Positions 15,905 through 24,315 of a stretch of 64,000 nt of DNA are shown here, piece after piece (within the stretch, counting starts at the first letter, position 1; each line of letters begins with the position of its first letter). Source of the stretch: Streptomyces sp. AM 4-1-1 (GTDB taxonomy: Bacteria; Actinomycetota; Actinomycetes; Streptomycetales; Streptomycetaceae); assembly GCF_029167625.1 (NCBI RefSeq), contig NZ_CP119145.1, positions 3,596,001 to 3,660,000 on the forward strand, written 5' to 3'. Below the pieces are notes generated by a model, which saw only the letters and a list, made by a program, of their open reading frames with translations, was not told where the DNA came from and ran no database searches. The translations under genes and the position numbers were made by a program.

Positions 15905-16498
15905 ATGACCACGGCCAAGCGGGACACGTACACGCCGGAAACGCTTCTCACGGTCGCCGTCCAGGTGTTCAACGAGCGCGGCTACGACGGCACGTCCATG
16001 GAGCACCTTTCCAAGGCGGCGGGCATCTCGAAGTCGTCCATCTACCACCACGTCGCGGGCAAGGAGGAACTGTTGCGGCGGGCGGTGAGCCGGGCGATCG
16101 ACGGCCTCTTCGGGATTCTCGACGAGCCTGGAGCGACACGCGGGCGATCGGTCGAGCGGGTCGAGTACGTCACGCGGCGCACGGTCGAAGTGCTGATGGA
16201 CCAGCTGCCGTACGTCACTCTGCTGCTGCGCGTACGGGGCAACACGACGACCGAGCGGTGGGCGCTGGAGCGTAGGCGCGAGTTCGACCAGAGGGTCGCG
16301 GAACTGCTGATGGCGGCTGTCGCGGACGGGGATCTCCGGTCCGACGTGGACATACGGCTGGCCACCCGGCTGCTCTTCGGCATGGTCAACTCGCTGGTCG
16401 AGTGGTACCGCCCGCAGGCGGGCGGAAGCGCGGAGGGGGACCGGCTGGCGGACACGGTGGTCCGGCTGGCCTTCGAGGGCATGCGCGCCAGCCGCTGA
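15905..16498 (+). CDS. paaR: TetR-family repressor, PaaR-like
   Basis: 197 residues. The N-terminal helix-turn-helix is LLTVAVQVFNERGYDGTSMEHL then AAGISKSSIYHHVAGKEELL, and an all-helical ligand domain follows. Family members near paa genes bind phenylacetyl-CoA or related CoA esters and derepress. Evidence for this role is its position between paa genes and the shared dyad at paaA, at its own promoter and at bkdA. Symbol given by context. Confidence 0.82.
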   Translation: MTTAKRDTYTPETLLTVAVQVFNERGYDGTSMEHLSKAAGISKSSIYHHVAGKEELLRRAVSRAIDGLFGILDEPGATRGRSVERVEYVTRRTVEVLMDQLPYVTLLLRVRGNTTTERWALERRREFDQRVAELLMAAVADGDLRSDVDIRLATRLLFGMVNSLVEWYRPQAGGSAEGDRLADTVVRLAFEGMRASR

Positions 16499-16502
16499 CG
16501 CC

Positions 16503-17024
16503 TCAGGCCAGTTCCGTGGGGCGGTTCGGGCCGGGAGCGAGGTCCGTCTCCTCGAACACCAGCAGGGTCCGGGTGGACAGCACCTCCGGTATGGACTGGA
16601 TCTTCGTCAGCACCAGCTCGCGCAGCGCGCGGTTGTCCGGGGTGTGCACCAGCAGCAGCACATCGAAATCCCCGCTGACCAGGGCGATGTGGGTGGCCCC
16701 CGGCAGGCACTGAAGCTGCTCGCGCACGGTGCGCCATGAGTTCTGCACGATCTTGAGCGTGATGTACGCGGACGCGCCCTGGCCCGCCCGCTCATGGTCG
16801 ACCCGCGCGCTGAAACCGCGGATCACGCCGTCGTCGATGAGGCGGTTGATCCGCGCGTACGCGTTGGCGCGCGAGACGTGCACCCGTTCGGCCAGGGCGC
16901 GGATCGACGCGCGTCCGTCCGTCTGCAGGATGCCGAGGATGTCGCGATCGATGCTGTCCAGCGGGCGCGCGGGCGGGGTCCGGCCGAGGTCTCCGGCACC
17001 TTCGACCATTTGTTCAGCTGTCAT
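16503..17024 (-). CDS. bkdR: Lrp/AsnC-family regulator, BkdR-like
   Basis: 173 residues. The DNA-binding part is LDSIDRDILGILQTDGRASIRALAERVHVSRANAYARINRL, followed by the RAM ligand domain (ASAYITLKIV, GATHIALVSGDFDVLLLV). GGGAGG precedes the ATG at 17024. It is divergent from a complete branched-chain keto acid dehydrogenase operon; S. coelicolor BkdR, an Lrp-type regulator, occupies the equivalent place. Only 4 bases separate its stop from the convergent TetR gene. Confidence 0.85.
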   Translation of the reverse strand: MTAEQMVEGAGDLGRTPPARPLDSIDRDILGILQTDGRASIRALAERVHVSRANAYARINRLIDDGVIRGFSARVDHERAGQGASAYITLKIVQNSWRTVREQLQCLPGATHIALVSGDFDVLLLVHTPDNRALRELVLTKIQSIPEVLSTRTLLVFEETDLAPGPNRPTELA

Positions 17025-17082
17025 GTCCCCGCGCCTCCCTGTTGTGGACGACCTGCCTCTATCCCAGGCTGTGGAAAACCGT

Positions 17083-17091
17083 TTGTCCACA
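17083..17091 (+). promoter_or_regulatory. DnaA-box-like motif upstream of bkdA
   Basis: TTGTCCACA is a perfect Streptomyces DnaA box, followed by GG so that the reverse strand reads CCTGTGGACAA as at 15872. A weaker relative (GCTGTGGAAAA) lies at 17069-17079. Confidence 0.5.
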
Positions 17092-17124
17092 GGCTGACGG
17101 CGCCTGTAGCCAAAATGCGCTCAC

Positions 17125-17144
17125 GACCGAACAATCGGTAGGTG
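17125..17144. promoter_or_regulatory. PaaR-type operator variant upstream of bkdA
   Basis: GACCGAACAATCGGTAGGTG matches the paa operator at 16 of 20 positions and keeps the ACCGAAC half. It lies between bkdR and bkdA. It would link branched-chain keto acid oxidation to the paa repressor if occupied; binding strength is unknown. Confidence 0.6.
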
Positions 17145-17286
17145 AGACGCGCCACATCGGTGCGGCTGCCGCTTCCATGAGTTTCACGACATTCCGCCGT
17201 ACTTCTTCGTCCCTTCCGCGTCCCCGATGCCGCCGCTTTCCCCACTGATGCCAGGCCGATCCCCCTAACGCCAGGAGGTGCTCGTC

Positions 17287-18435
17287 ATGACGGTCCAAGA
17301 GCTGCCCGGTGCGGCTGCCTACCGGCCCACGCCGCCCCCGGCCTGGAAGCCGCTCACCGACCCCGCGCCGCTGCTCCCGGACCCCGAGCCGTACCGGGTT
17401 CTCGGCACGGACGCCGCGGCCGACGCCGATCCCGCGCTGCTGCTGCGGCTCTACACCGAGCTGGTGCGCGGGCGGCGGTACAACGCGCAGGCCACGGCCC
17501 TGACCAAACAGGGCCGACTCGCCGTGTATCCGTCGAGCACGGGTCAGGAGGCGTGCGAGATCGCCGCGGCCCTCGTCCTGGAGGACCGGGACTGGCTCTT
17601 TCCCAGCTACCGCGACACGCTCGCGGCCGTGGCGCGCGGTCTCGACCCGGTCGAGGCGTTGTCCCTGCTGCGAGGGGACCGGCACACCGGTTACGACCCG
17701 CGCGAGCACCGCGTCGCGCCCCTGTGCACCCCGCTCGCCAATCAGCTCCCGCATGCCGTGGGGCTGGCGCACGCGGCGCGGCTCAAGGGCGACGACGTGG
17801 TGGCGCTCGCCATGGTGGGTGACGGTGGCACCAGCGAGGGCGACTTCCACGAGGCGCTGAACTTCGCGGCCGTCTGGCAGGCCCCGGTGGTCTTCCTGGT
17901 GCAGAACAACGGCTTCGCCATCTCCGTTCCGCTCGCGAAGCAGACCGCGGCGCCGTCCCTGGCCCACAAGGCCGTCGGGTACGGGATGCCGGGGCGGCTC
18001 GTCGACGGCAATGACGCGGTCGCCATGCACCAGGTGCTGGGCGAGGCGGTGGCGCGGGCGAGGTCCGGCGGCGGGCCGACGCTCGTCGAGGCCGTGACGT
18101 ACCGGATGGACGCGCATACGAACGCCGATGACGCGACCCGTTACCGGGTCGCCGAGGAGGTGGAGGCATGGCGTGCGCACGATCCGATACGGCTCCTGGA
18201 AGGCGAACTGACCGGGCGGGGGCTGCTCGGCGACGACGGCATCGAGGAGGTCCGCGAGGCGGCCGACCGGATGGCGGCGGGGCTGCGCGAGCGGATGAAC
18301 ACCGATCCGGTGCTCGACCCGATGGACCTGTTCGCCCATGTCTACGCGGAGCAGACCACACAGCTGCGGGAGCAGGCGGCTCAGTTGCGTGCCGAACTGG
18401 ACGCCGAACGGCCGGAACAGGAGAACGGACGATGA
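17287..18435 (+). CDS. bkdA: branched-chain 2-oxoacid dehydrogenase E1 alpha (operon 1)
   Basis: 382 residues. The thiamine diphosphate motif runs VGDGGTSEGDFHEALNFA to QNNGFAIS, and the flexible loop contains YRMDAHTNADDATRYR. Together with E1 beta it decarboxylates keto acids from valine, leucine and isoleucine, and the acyl groups pass to E2. ATG at 17287 was chosen because AGGAGG sits 8 bases upstream. Stop and next start overlap (ATGA). Confidence 0.93.
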   Translation: MTVQELPGAAAYRPTPPPAWKPLTDPAPLLPDPEPYRVLGTDAAADADPALLLRLYTELVRGRRYNAQATALTKQGRLAVYPSSTGQEACEIAAALVLEDRDWLFPSYRDTLAAVARGLDPVEALSLLRGDRHTGYDPREHRVAPLCTPLANQLPHAVGLAHAARLKGDDVVALAMVGDGGTSEGDFHEALNFAAVWQAPVVFLVQNNGFAISVPLAKQTAAPSLAHKAVGYGMPGRLVDGNDAVAMHQVLGEAVARARSGGGPTLVEAVTYRMDAHTNADDATRYRVAEEVEAWRAHDPIRLLEGELTGRGLLGDDGIEEVREAADRMAAGLRERMNTDPVLDPMDLFAHVYAEQTTQLREQAAQLRAELDAERPEQENGR

Positions 18436-19463
18436 GCAGCGCGACGGTGGTCGAAGCCGGGCGGCCGGGGAGGACGAAGCCGGCCACGATGGCGCAGGCG
18501 CTCGGCCGGGCGCTGCGGGACTCGATGGCCGAGGACCCGGCGGTGCATGTTCTCGGTGAGGATGTCGGGACGCTCGGCGGGGTGTTCAGGATCACGGACG
18601 GCCTGGCGAAGGAGTTCGGGGAGGACCGCTGTACGGACACGCCGCTCGCCGAGGCGGGAATCCTCGGCGCGGCCGTCGGTATGGCGATGTACGGGTTGCG
18701 GCCCGTGGTGGAGATGCAGTTCGACGCGTTCGCCTATCCGGCGTTCGAGCAGTTGGTCAGTCATGTCGCCAAGATGCGGAACCGCACCCGGGGCGCCATG
18801 CCGTTGCCGATCACGGTGCGGGTGCCGTACGGCGGCGGGATCGGCGGGGTCGAGCACCACAGCGACTCGTCGGAGGCGTACTACATGGCGACGCCCGGAC
18901 TGCACGTCGTCACGCCCGCCACGGTCGACGACGCGTACGGGCTGCTGCGGGCCTCGATCGCCTCCGACGATCCGGTGGTCTTCCTGGAGCCGAAGCGGCT
19001 CTACTGGTCGAAGGCGGCGTGGTCGCCGGACAGCCCCTCGGTGGTCGAGCCGATCGGACGGGCCGTCGTGCGCCGTTCCGGCCGGAGCGCCACGCTGATC
19101 ACGTACGGCCCTTCGCTGCCGGTCTGCATGGAGGCGGCGGAGGCGGCCGGCGCCGAGGGCTGGGACCTGGAGGTGGTCGATCTGCGTTCGCTGACGCCGT
19201 TCGACGACGAGACCGTCGCCGCGTCCGTGCGGCGGACCGGGCGGGCGGTCGTCGTCCATGAGTCCTCCGGTTTCGGCGGTCCGGGCGGGGAGATAGCGGC
19301 CCGGATCACCGAGCGCTGCTTCCACCATCTGGAGGCGCCGGTGCTGCGGGTCGCGGGGTTCGACATCCCGTATCCGCCGCCGATGCTGGAGCGGCACCAT
19401 CTGCCGGGCGTGGACCGGGTGCTCGACGCGGTCGCCCGGTTGCAGTGGGAGGCGGGGAGCTGA
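18432..19463 (+). CDS. bkdB: branched-chain 2-oxoacid dehydrogenase E1 beta (operon 1)
   Basis: 343 residues, transketolase pyrimidine-binding and C-terminal domains. Blocks include GEDVGTLGGVFRITDGL, FGEDRCTDTPLAEAGI, VRVPYGGGIGGVEHHSDSSEAYY and ESSGFGGPGGEIAARI. It completes the thiamine site across the E1 alpha interface. ATGA overlap with bkdA and TGATG overlap with bkdC indicate translational coupling. Confidence 0.93.
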   Translation: MSSATVVEAGRPGRTKPATMAQALGRALRDSMAEDPAVHVLGEDVGTLGGVFRITDGLAKEFGEDRCTDTPLAEAGILGAAVGMAMYGLRPVVEMQFDAFAYPAFEQLVSHVAKMRNRTRGAMPLPITVRVPYGGGIGGVEHHSDSSEAYYMATPGLHVVTPATVDDAYGLLRASIASDDPVVFLEPKRLYWSKAAWSPDSPSVVEPIGRAVVRRSGRSATLITYGPSLPVCMEAAEAAGAEGWDLEVVDLRSLTPFDDETVAASVRRTGRAVVVHESSGFGGPGGEIAARITERCFHHLEAPVLRVAGFDIPYPPPMLERHHLPGVDRVLDAVARLQWEAGS

Positions 19464-21055
19464 TGGCCCAGGTGATGGAGTTCAAGCTGCCGGACCTCGG
19501 TGAGGGGCTGACCGAGGCGGAGATCGTTCGCTGGCTGGTGGAGGTCGGCGATGTGGTGGCCATCGACCAGCCGGTCGTCGAGGTCGAGACGGCCAAGGCG
19601 ATGGTGGAGGTGCCATGCCCGTACGGGGGTGTGGTGACCGCGCGGTTCGGCGAGGAGGGTGCGGAGCTTCCGGTGGGGGCGCCGCTGCTGACGGTGGCGG
19701 TGGGCGCTGCGGAAGAGGCCGGGTCGGCGGAGACGCGTGGCCCTGCGGGGACGACCGCTTCCGGGGGCGCGCGGGGCGGCGGCTCTCCGGGGGACGCGTC
19801 GGGGACCGGGGCGGGTCCGTCCGCCGCGGCTGCGGGCAGTGCCGTGGATGCCTCGGCGGACGGCTCGTCGCGCTCGTCGGAGGTGGAAGCGTCGGGCAAT
19901 GTGCTCGTCGGGTACGGGACCGGGGCGCCGGCCGCCCGTCGCCGGCGGGTCCGGTACGAGCCCACCACTCCGGCGGGAGCACGGCAGGGTGACCGGAATT
20001 CCGCGGTGGGTTCGACGGGTTCCACGGTGGGTCCGACAGGCTCCACAGTGGGTTCGGCGATGGGCTCGACGGGTTCGGCGACGGGTTCGGCGGGCTTGAC
20101 GGAGGATGCGGTGGCGGGGCCGGTCGCGGTTGTCTCTCCACTGGTACGGAAGCTGGCCCGCCAGCACGATCTCGATCTGAGGCGGTTGGCGGGATCGGGA
20201 CCGGATGGGCTGATCCTGCGCGCCGACGTCGAGTCGGCGATCAGGAAGGTGACCGGTGCCGGTGCCGGTGCCGGGGGCGATGCGGGTGCCGGAGTCGGGA
20301 TCGACAACGGTTCCGCGGCTAGGGTCCGGGACGACTCCGTGGCGGCGGGGTGGGCGGCGGACGTGGCCGGTGAGCGGATTCCGTTGCGCGGCGTGCGGGG
20401 AGCGGTCGCGGACAAGCTGACCCGTAGTCGGCGGGAGATACCGGACGCCACCTGCTGGGTCGATGCCGACGCGACCGAGCTGATGGCCACCAGGGCGGCG
20501 ATGAACGCCGCAGGGGGCGCAAAGGTTTCGGTGCTCGCCCTGCTGGCCCGGATCTGCACGGCGGCGCTGGCGCGGTTCCCCGAGCTGAACTCCACGGTGG
20601 ACGTGGACGCTCGGGAGATCGTGCGGCTGGCCGAGGTCCACCTCGGATTCGCCGCCCAGACCGAGCGCGGACTCGTTGTCCCCGTCGTCCGGGACGCGCA
20701 GGACCGGAACGTCGAGTCGATCAGTGCCGAGATGGCCCGGCTGACCGAGGCGGCCCGGGCGGGAAAGCTCACCCCGGCATCGCTGACCGGCGGGACGTTC
20801 ACGCTGAACAACTACGGCGTGTTCGGGGTCGACGGTTCGACACCGATCCTCAACCACCCGGAAGCGGCCATGCTGGGGGTCGGCCGGATCGTGCCCAAGC
20901 CGTGGGTCTTCGAAGGTGAGCTGGCGGTGCGCCAGGTGGTGCAGTTGTCGCTGACCTTCGACCACCGGGTCTGTGACGGCGGTGCGGCGGGTGGCTTCCT
21001 GCGGTACGTGGCCGACTGCGTCGAACGCCCGGCGGTGCTGCTGCGCACGCTGTGA
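19463..21055 (+). CDS. bkdC: branched-chain 2-oxoacid dehydrogenase E2, dihydrolipoyl acyltransferase (operon 1)
   Basis: 530 residues. The lipoyl domain (1-77) has Lys45 in VETAKAM. A long Gly/Ser/Thr-rich linker contains SerThrGly-type repeats. The peripheral-subunit-binding domain (about 220-255) reads SPLVRKLARQHDLDLRRLAGSG. The catalytic domain has LTFDHRVCDGG with the active-site His and Asp. The linker is longer and more repetitive than in the second operon's E2. No E3 gene lies in the window. Confidence 0.93.
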   Translation: MAQVMEFKLPDLGEGLTEAEIVRWLVEVGDVVAIDQPVVEVETAKAMVEVPCPYGGVVTARFGEEGAELPVGAPLLTVAVGAAEEAGSAETRGPAGTTASGGARGGGSPGDASGTGAGPSAAAAGSAVDASADGSSRSSEVEASGNVLVGYGTGAPAARRRRVRYEPTTPAGARQGDRNSAVGSTGSTVGPTGSTVGSAMGSTGSATGSAGLTEDAVAGPVAVVSPLVRKLARQHDLDLRRLAGSGPDGLILRADVESAIRKVTGAGAGAGGDAGAGVGIDNGSAARVRDDSVAAGWAADVAGERIPLRGVRGAVADKLTRSRREIPDATCWVDADATELMATRAAMNAAGGAKVSVLALLARICTAALARFPELNSTVDVDAREIVRLAEVHLGFAAQTERGLVVPVVRDAQDRNVESISAEMARLTEAARAGKLTPASLTGGTFTLNNYGVFGVDGSTPILNHPEAAMLGVGRIVPKPWVFEGELAVRQVVQLSLTFDHRVCDGGAAGGFLRYVADCVERPAVLLRTL

Positions 21056-21069
21056 CGTCGGGTCGTCCG

Positions 21070-21215
21070 GGCCGTACGTGTCGTCCGGGCTGTCTGGGCT
21101 GCCCGCGTTGTCCGCGTTGTCCGGGCTGTTCGGGCTGTTCGGGCTGTTCGGGGCGTATGTGTCGTCCATGCCGTACGTGTGGTTCGTGCCGTACACGTGG
21201 TCCGGGCCGTAGATG
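21070..21215. repeat. degenerate 9-bp repeats after bkdC
   Basis: The gap to the next gene holds imperfect units around TCCGGGCTG, TTCGGGCTG and GCCGTACGTG, with GGGCTGTTC three times in a row at about 21122-21149. No gene is seen on either strand. Confidence 0.6.
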
Positions 21216-21345
21216 CGGGACGTGTTCGTGAGGTTGTTCGTGACGTGTGGTTCGCGGATGGGGAGTGGACCGTTCGCGCACCGTGGGGTTGCACGACATC
21301 CGCACCCGGGGCACGCCCGTGGACGGGGCCGCGCATACTCGGTGC

Positions 21346-22203
21346 ATGACCGCGTATGACGCCATCGTTCTCGCCGGAGGCGCCGCCAAGAGGCTCGGGG
21401 GTGCGGACAAGCCGGGACTCCGGGTCGGTGGCCGGGCGCTGCTCGACCGAGTGCTCACGGCGTGTGCCGGGGCGGCGACCACTGTGGTGGTGGGCGATCG
21501 TCGGCCCACCGTGCGCCCGGTCACCTGGGCGCGCGAAGCGCCGCCGGGTGGCGGGCCGTTGGCCGCGCTCGGTGCGGGGATGCGGCACATCGGGGCGGAC
21601 AGCGTCCTCGTGCTCTCCGCCGATCTGCCGTTCCTGAGTGGGGACACGGTGAGCGAGCTGCGGGCCGCTGCCGGGCGTCAGGGTGGGGAAGGCGCGCTGT
21701 GCGTCGACCCGGACGGCCGGGACCAGCCGCTGGTCGCCGTCTACCGCGCCGAACCCCTGCGCCGTGAACTCGCCCTCCTCGCCACCGAGCACGGCGGCCT
21801 CGCCGGTCTGCCCCTGCGGTTGCTGACCGAAGAACTCGACCTGACCCGGGTGGAGGCCGGTCCCCTCGCCTCCTTCGACTGCGACACCTGGGAGGACATC
21901 GCCTCGGCTCGGGCACGTATCAGGGAGCATGGGACCGTGCTGGACGAATGGATCACCGCAGTCAAGAACGAACTGGGTATCGAGCTCGACGTCGACACCG
22001 GCGTCCTGCTCGATCTGGCCCGTGACGCCGCCCACGGTGTCGCCCGGCCCGCCGCGCCTCTCACGACCTTCCTGGTCGGATACGCGGCGGCGAAGGCGAG
22101 CAGTGGTGACGGTCCCGAGGCATCGGCCGAGGCGGTGGCGGAGGCCGCCCGCAAGGCGGTGGCCCTCGCCATGCGTTGGTCGGACGAGGCCGAGTCGCAG
22201 TGA
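21346..22203 (+). CDS. mobA: molybdenum cofactor guanylyltransferase MobA fused to DUF6457
   Basis: 285 residues. The N-terminal nucleotidyltransferase domain has IVLAGGAAKRLGGADKPGL, PPGGGPLAAL and LSADLPFLS, which bind GTP and molybdopterin. From about residue 195 a small helical DUF6457 domain begins (LDEWITAVKNELGI, ending MRWSDEAESQ). MobA makes the guanine dinucleotide form of the molybdenum cofactor. CATACT 7 bases before the ATG with no ribosome site suggests a leaderless mRNA. The stop overlaps the moeA GTG. Confidence 0.88.
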   Translation: MTAYDAIVLAGGAAKRLGGADKPGLRVGGRALLDRVLTACAGAATTVVVGDRRPTVRPVTWAREAPPGGGPLAALGAGMRHIGADSVLVLSADLPFLSGDTVSELRAAAGRQGGEGALCVDPDGRDQPLVAVYRAEPLRRELALLATEHGGLAGLPLRLLTEELDLTRVEAGPLASFDCDTWEDIASARARIREHGTVLDEWITAVKNELGIELDVDTGVLLDLARDAAHGVARPAAPLTTFLVGYAAAKASSGDGPEASAEAVAEAARKAVALAMRWSDEAESQ

Positions 22204-24311
22204 CCGGCCAGGGCCGAGGGGCCGACAGCACCCGAGGCGACGACACGGCCCCATCCACATCGATGCCGCCGCCGGATGAACCGGAGCCAGGCGGTTCGAC
22301 GGGGGCCGCTGCGACGGCGAAAGCCAGAACAGCGGCGCAGGCCGGGGTCTCGATGGGGGCCGGAACTGCGGAGAAGGAGAGGGCCCGTCTCGCGGAGGTG
22401 GCCAGGCTGGCCGAGGAGGCGAGAGCCGCCGAGGTGGAGATCGCCGTCGAGCAGGCGCTGGCCCTGGTTCGACGGCCTGCCCGGCCGACCCCCCACCGGG
22501 ACGCCGACTCTTGGTCCGCCGACTCTTGGTCCGCCAATCCTTGGCCTTCCGGCTCGCAGCCTTCCGACCCGTCGCCTCTCAGTTCGCAGCCCCCCGGCTC
22601 GCACCCTTCCGGCTCGCACCCTTCCGGCTCGCAGCCTTCCGACCCGTGGCCGTCCGGCTCGCGGTTCTCCGGCCGGCAGGACCCGGGCGCGACGTTCTCC
22701 GCTTCGGTGGACCCCGTTCGGCAGAGCCTTGACCGATCCGTTCCCGGGCCCCACGCCGTCGCCCAGGAGACGCATCAGCCGGCGTCCGAAGACACTGCCG
22801 GGCCCGGCCAGGAGCACCGCCGGGCCGATGCCCCCACCGACACCACCACGCCCGCGCCCACCACGCCCGCGCCCACCACGCCTGCCCCCGCCTCGTCGAT
22901 CCCTTCCAGGGGCAGCTCCGACGCGTCCCGCGACTCCCACGCGCAGCACCGGCACGGGATGACATGGGTGGAGGCCCGTGGCCTCGCCGCCCGTGTCGCC
23001 GGTCGCGGTGCTCCCGCCCGGCCCGTGCGGCTCCCTCTTGACCTGGCGCTCGGCCTGGTACTGGCCGAGCCGCTGGCCGCGCTCACCGATCTGCCGTCCT
23101 TCGACACCTCTGCCATGGACGGCTGGGCCGTCGCGGGCCCCGGCCCATGGCGCATCCGGACACAGAAGCAGACACAGGCACAGACGCAGGCACAGACACA
23201 GACACAGACGCAGGCACAGACACAGACACAGACGCAGGCACAGGCACAGAGAAGCGAGGAGGAGGGGCGGGACGACGGAATCCTGGCCGGGCACAGTGCT
23301 CCCGCGCCTCTCGCCGACGGTGACGCGGTGCGCATCGCCACGGGTGCCCGTGTCCCGGTGGACGCGACCGCTGTCATCCGTAGTGAACACGCGCGTACCG
23401 ACGACTCCAGGGGCCTGCTGCACGCGCAGCGTGAAGTGGTCCCCGGACAGGACATCCGGCTACGCGCCCAGGAGTGCCGGTCCGGTGATCTGCTCCTCCC
23501 CGCCGGCACGGTGGTGACCCCCGTCGTTCTCGGCCTCGCGGCCGCGGCCGGGTACGACGCACTCGTCGCCGTCCCCCGCCCACGCGTCGACGTCCTCGTC
23601 CTCGGTGACGAGCTACTGACCGCCGGACTCCCGCACGAAGGACTCATCAGGGACGCGCTGGGTCCCATGATCGGGCCCTGGCTGCGGGCGCTGGGGGCCG
23701 AGGTGTCCGCCACCCGCCGCCTGGGCGATGACGCTGAGGCGTTGCGGCACGCCTTTTCCACCAGCACGGCCGATCTGATCATCACGACCGGAGGTACGGC
23801 GGCCGGGCCGGTCGATCATGTCCACCCGGTTCTCGACCAGGTGGGCGCGGAACTCCTCGTGGACGGCGTGGCGGTCCGGCCGGGCCACCCGATGCTCCTC
23901 GCCCGACTGGCATCCGACGGTCCGTATCTGGTCGGTCTGCCGGGGAACCCGCTCGCCGCGATCTCCGGGCTGCTCACACTCGCCGAACCCCTGCTGCGGG
24001 CTCTCTCGGGCCGGTGTCGCCAGGGCCCGTACGAGGTGGTCATGCACGACGACGTGCACGGACACCCGTATGACACCCGGCTGGTCCCTGTCGTTCACCG
24101 TGCCGATCCGGGTACGGGCGAGGGTGGTGGTGACGGCGCCGAACACGTCGTTTCGCTGCGCTACAGCGGTCCGGCCATGCTGCGCGGGATCGCTGCGGCG
24201 GACGGGCTGGCAGTGGTACCGCCGGGCGGGGTACGGTCCGGCACCGAGGTGGAGATCCTCGATCTACCGTGGGCCTCGGCGACGCCGTGGACGGAAGGGT
24301 GTTTCACGTGA
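22200..24311 (+). CDS. moeA: molybdopterin molybdenumtransferase MoeA with long low-complexity additions
   Basis: 703 residues, against about 400 for typical MoeA. The MoeA core starts near residue 258 (MTWVEARGLAARV) and includes FDTSAMDGWAVAGPG, RIATGARVPVDAT, DVLVLGDELLTAG, TTGGTAAGPVDHVHP and YLVGLPGNPLAAI. It inserts molybdate into adenylylated molybdopterin. Two oddities stand out: a roughly 255-residue Ser/Pro/Thr-rich N-terminal extension with repeats, and a Gln/Thr/Ala hexanucleotide-repeat insert inside domain I. GTG start overlaps the MobA stop (GTGA). The stop codon lies inside parS. Confidence 0.86.
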   Translation: MTGQGRGADSTRGDDTAPSTSMPPPDEPEPGGSTGAAATAKARTAAQAGVSMGAGTAEKERARLAEVARLAEEARAAEVEIAVEQALALVRRPARPTPHRDADSWSADSWSANPWPSGSQPSDPSPLSSQPPGSHPSGSHPSGSQPSDPWPSGSRFSGRQDPGATFSASVDPVRQSLDRSVPGPHAVAQETHQPASEDTAGPGQEHRRADAPTDTTTPAPTTPAPTTPAPASSIPSRGSSDASRDSHAQHRHGMTWVEARGLAARVAGRGAPARPVRLPLDLALGLVLAEPLAALTDLPSFDTSAMDGWAVAGPGPWRIRTQKQTQAQTQAQTQTQTQAQTQTQTQAQAQRSEEEGRDDGILAGHSAPAPLADGDAVRIATGARVPVDATAVIRSEHARTDDSRGLLHAQREVVPGQDIRLRAQECRSGDLLLPAGTVVTPVVLGLAAAAGYDALVAVPRPRVDVLVLGDELLTAGLPHEGLIRDALGPMIGPWLRALGAEVSATRRLGDDAEALRHAFSTSTADLIITTGGTAAGPVDHVHPVLDQVGAELLVDGVAVRPGHPMLLARLASDGPYLVGLPGNPLAAISGLLTLAEPLLRALSGRCRQGPYEVVMHDDVHGHPYDTRLVPVVHRADPGTGEGGGDGAEHVVSLRYSGPAMLRGIAAADGLAVVPPGGVRSGTEVEILDLPWASATPWTEGCFT
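23159..23250 (+). repeat. in-frame CAGRCA hexanucleotide microsatellite inside moeA
   Basis: About 15 imperfect copies of a 6-base unit alternating CAGACA and CAGGCA encode a (Gln-Thr/Ala) stretch. The A content is much higher than in the flanks. Every unit keeps frame. Confidence 0.88.
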
Positions 24312-24315
24312 AACT
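24299..24315. promoter_or_regulatory. parS: parS site spanning the moeA stop and channel start
   Basis: GTTTCACGTGAAAC at 24301-24314 is a perfect parS core; the 16-mer 24300-24315 differs from consensus only in its last base. It contains the moeA TGA (24309-24311) and directly follows the first base of the GTG start of the channel gene, so it is translated as FHVK in that protein. Confidence 0.92.

Noticed and set aside
19001..21196. Minus-strand frame of 731 codons opposite bkdB/bkdC
   Set aside because: It lies wholly antisense to E1 beta and E2 with intact catalytic motifs; its N terminus comes from the intergenic repeats.
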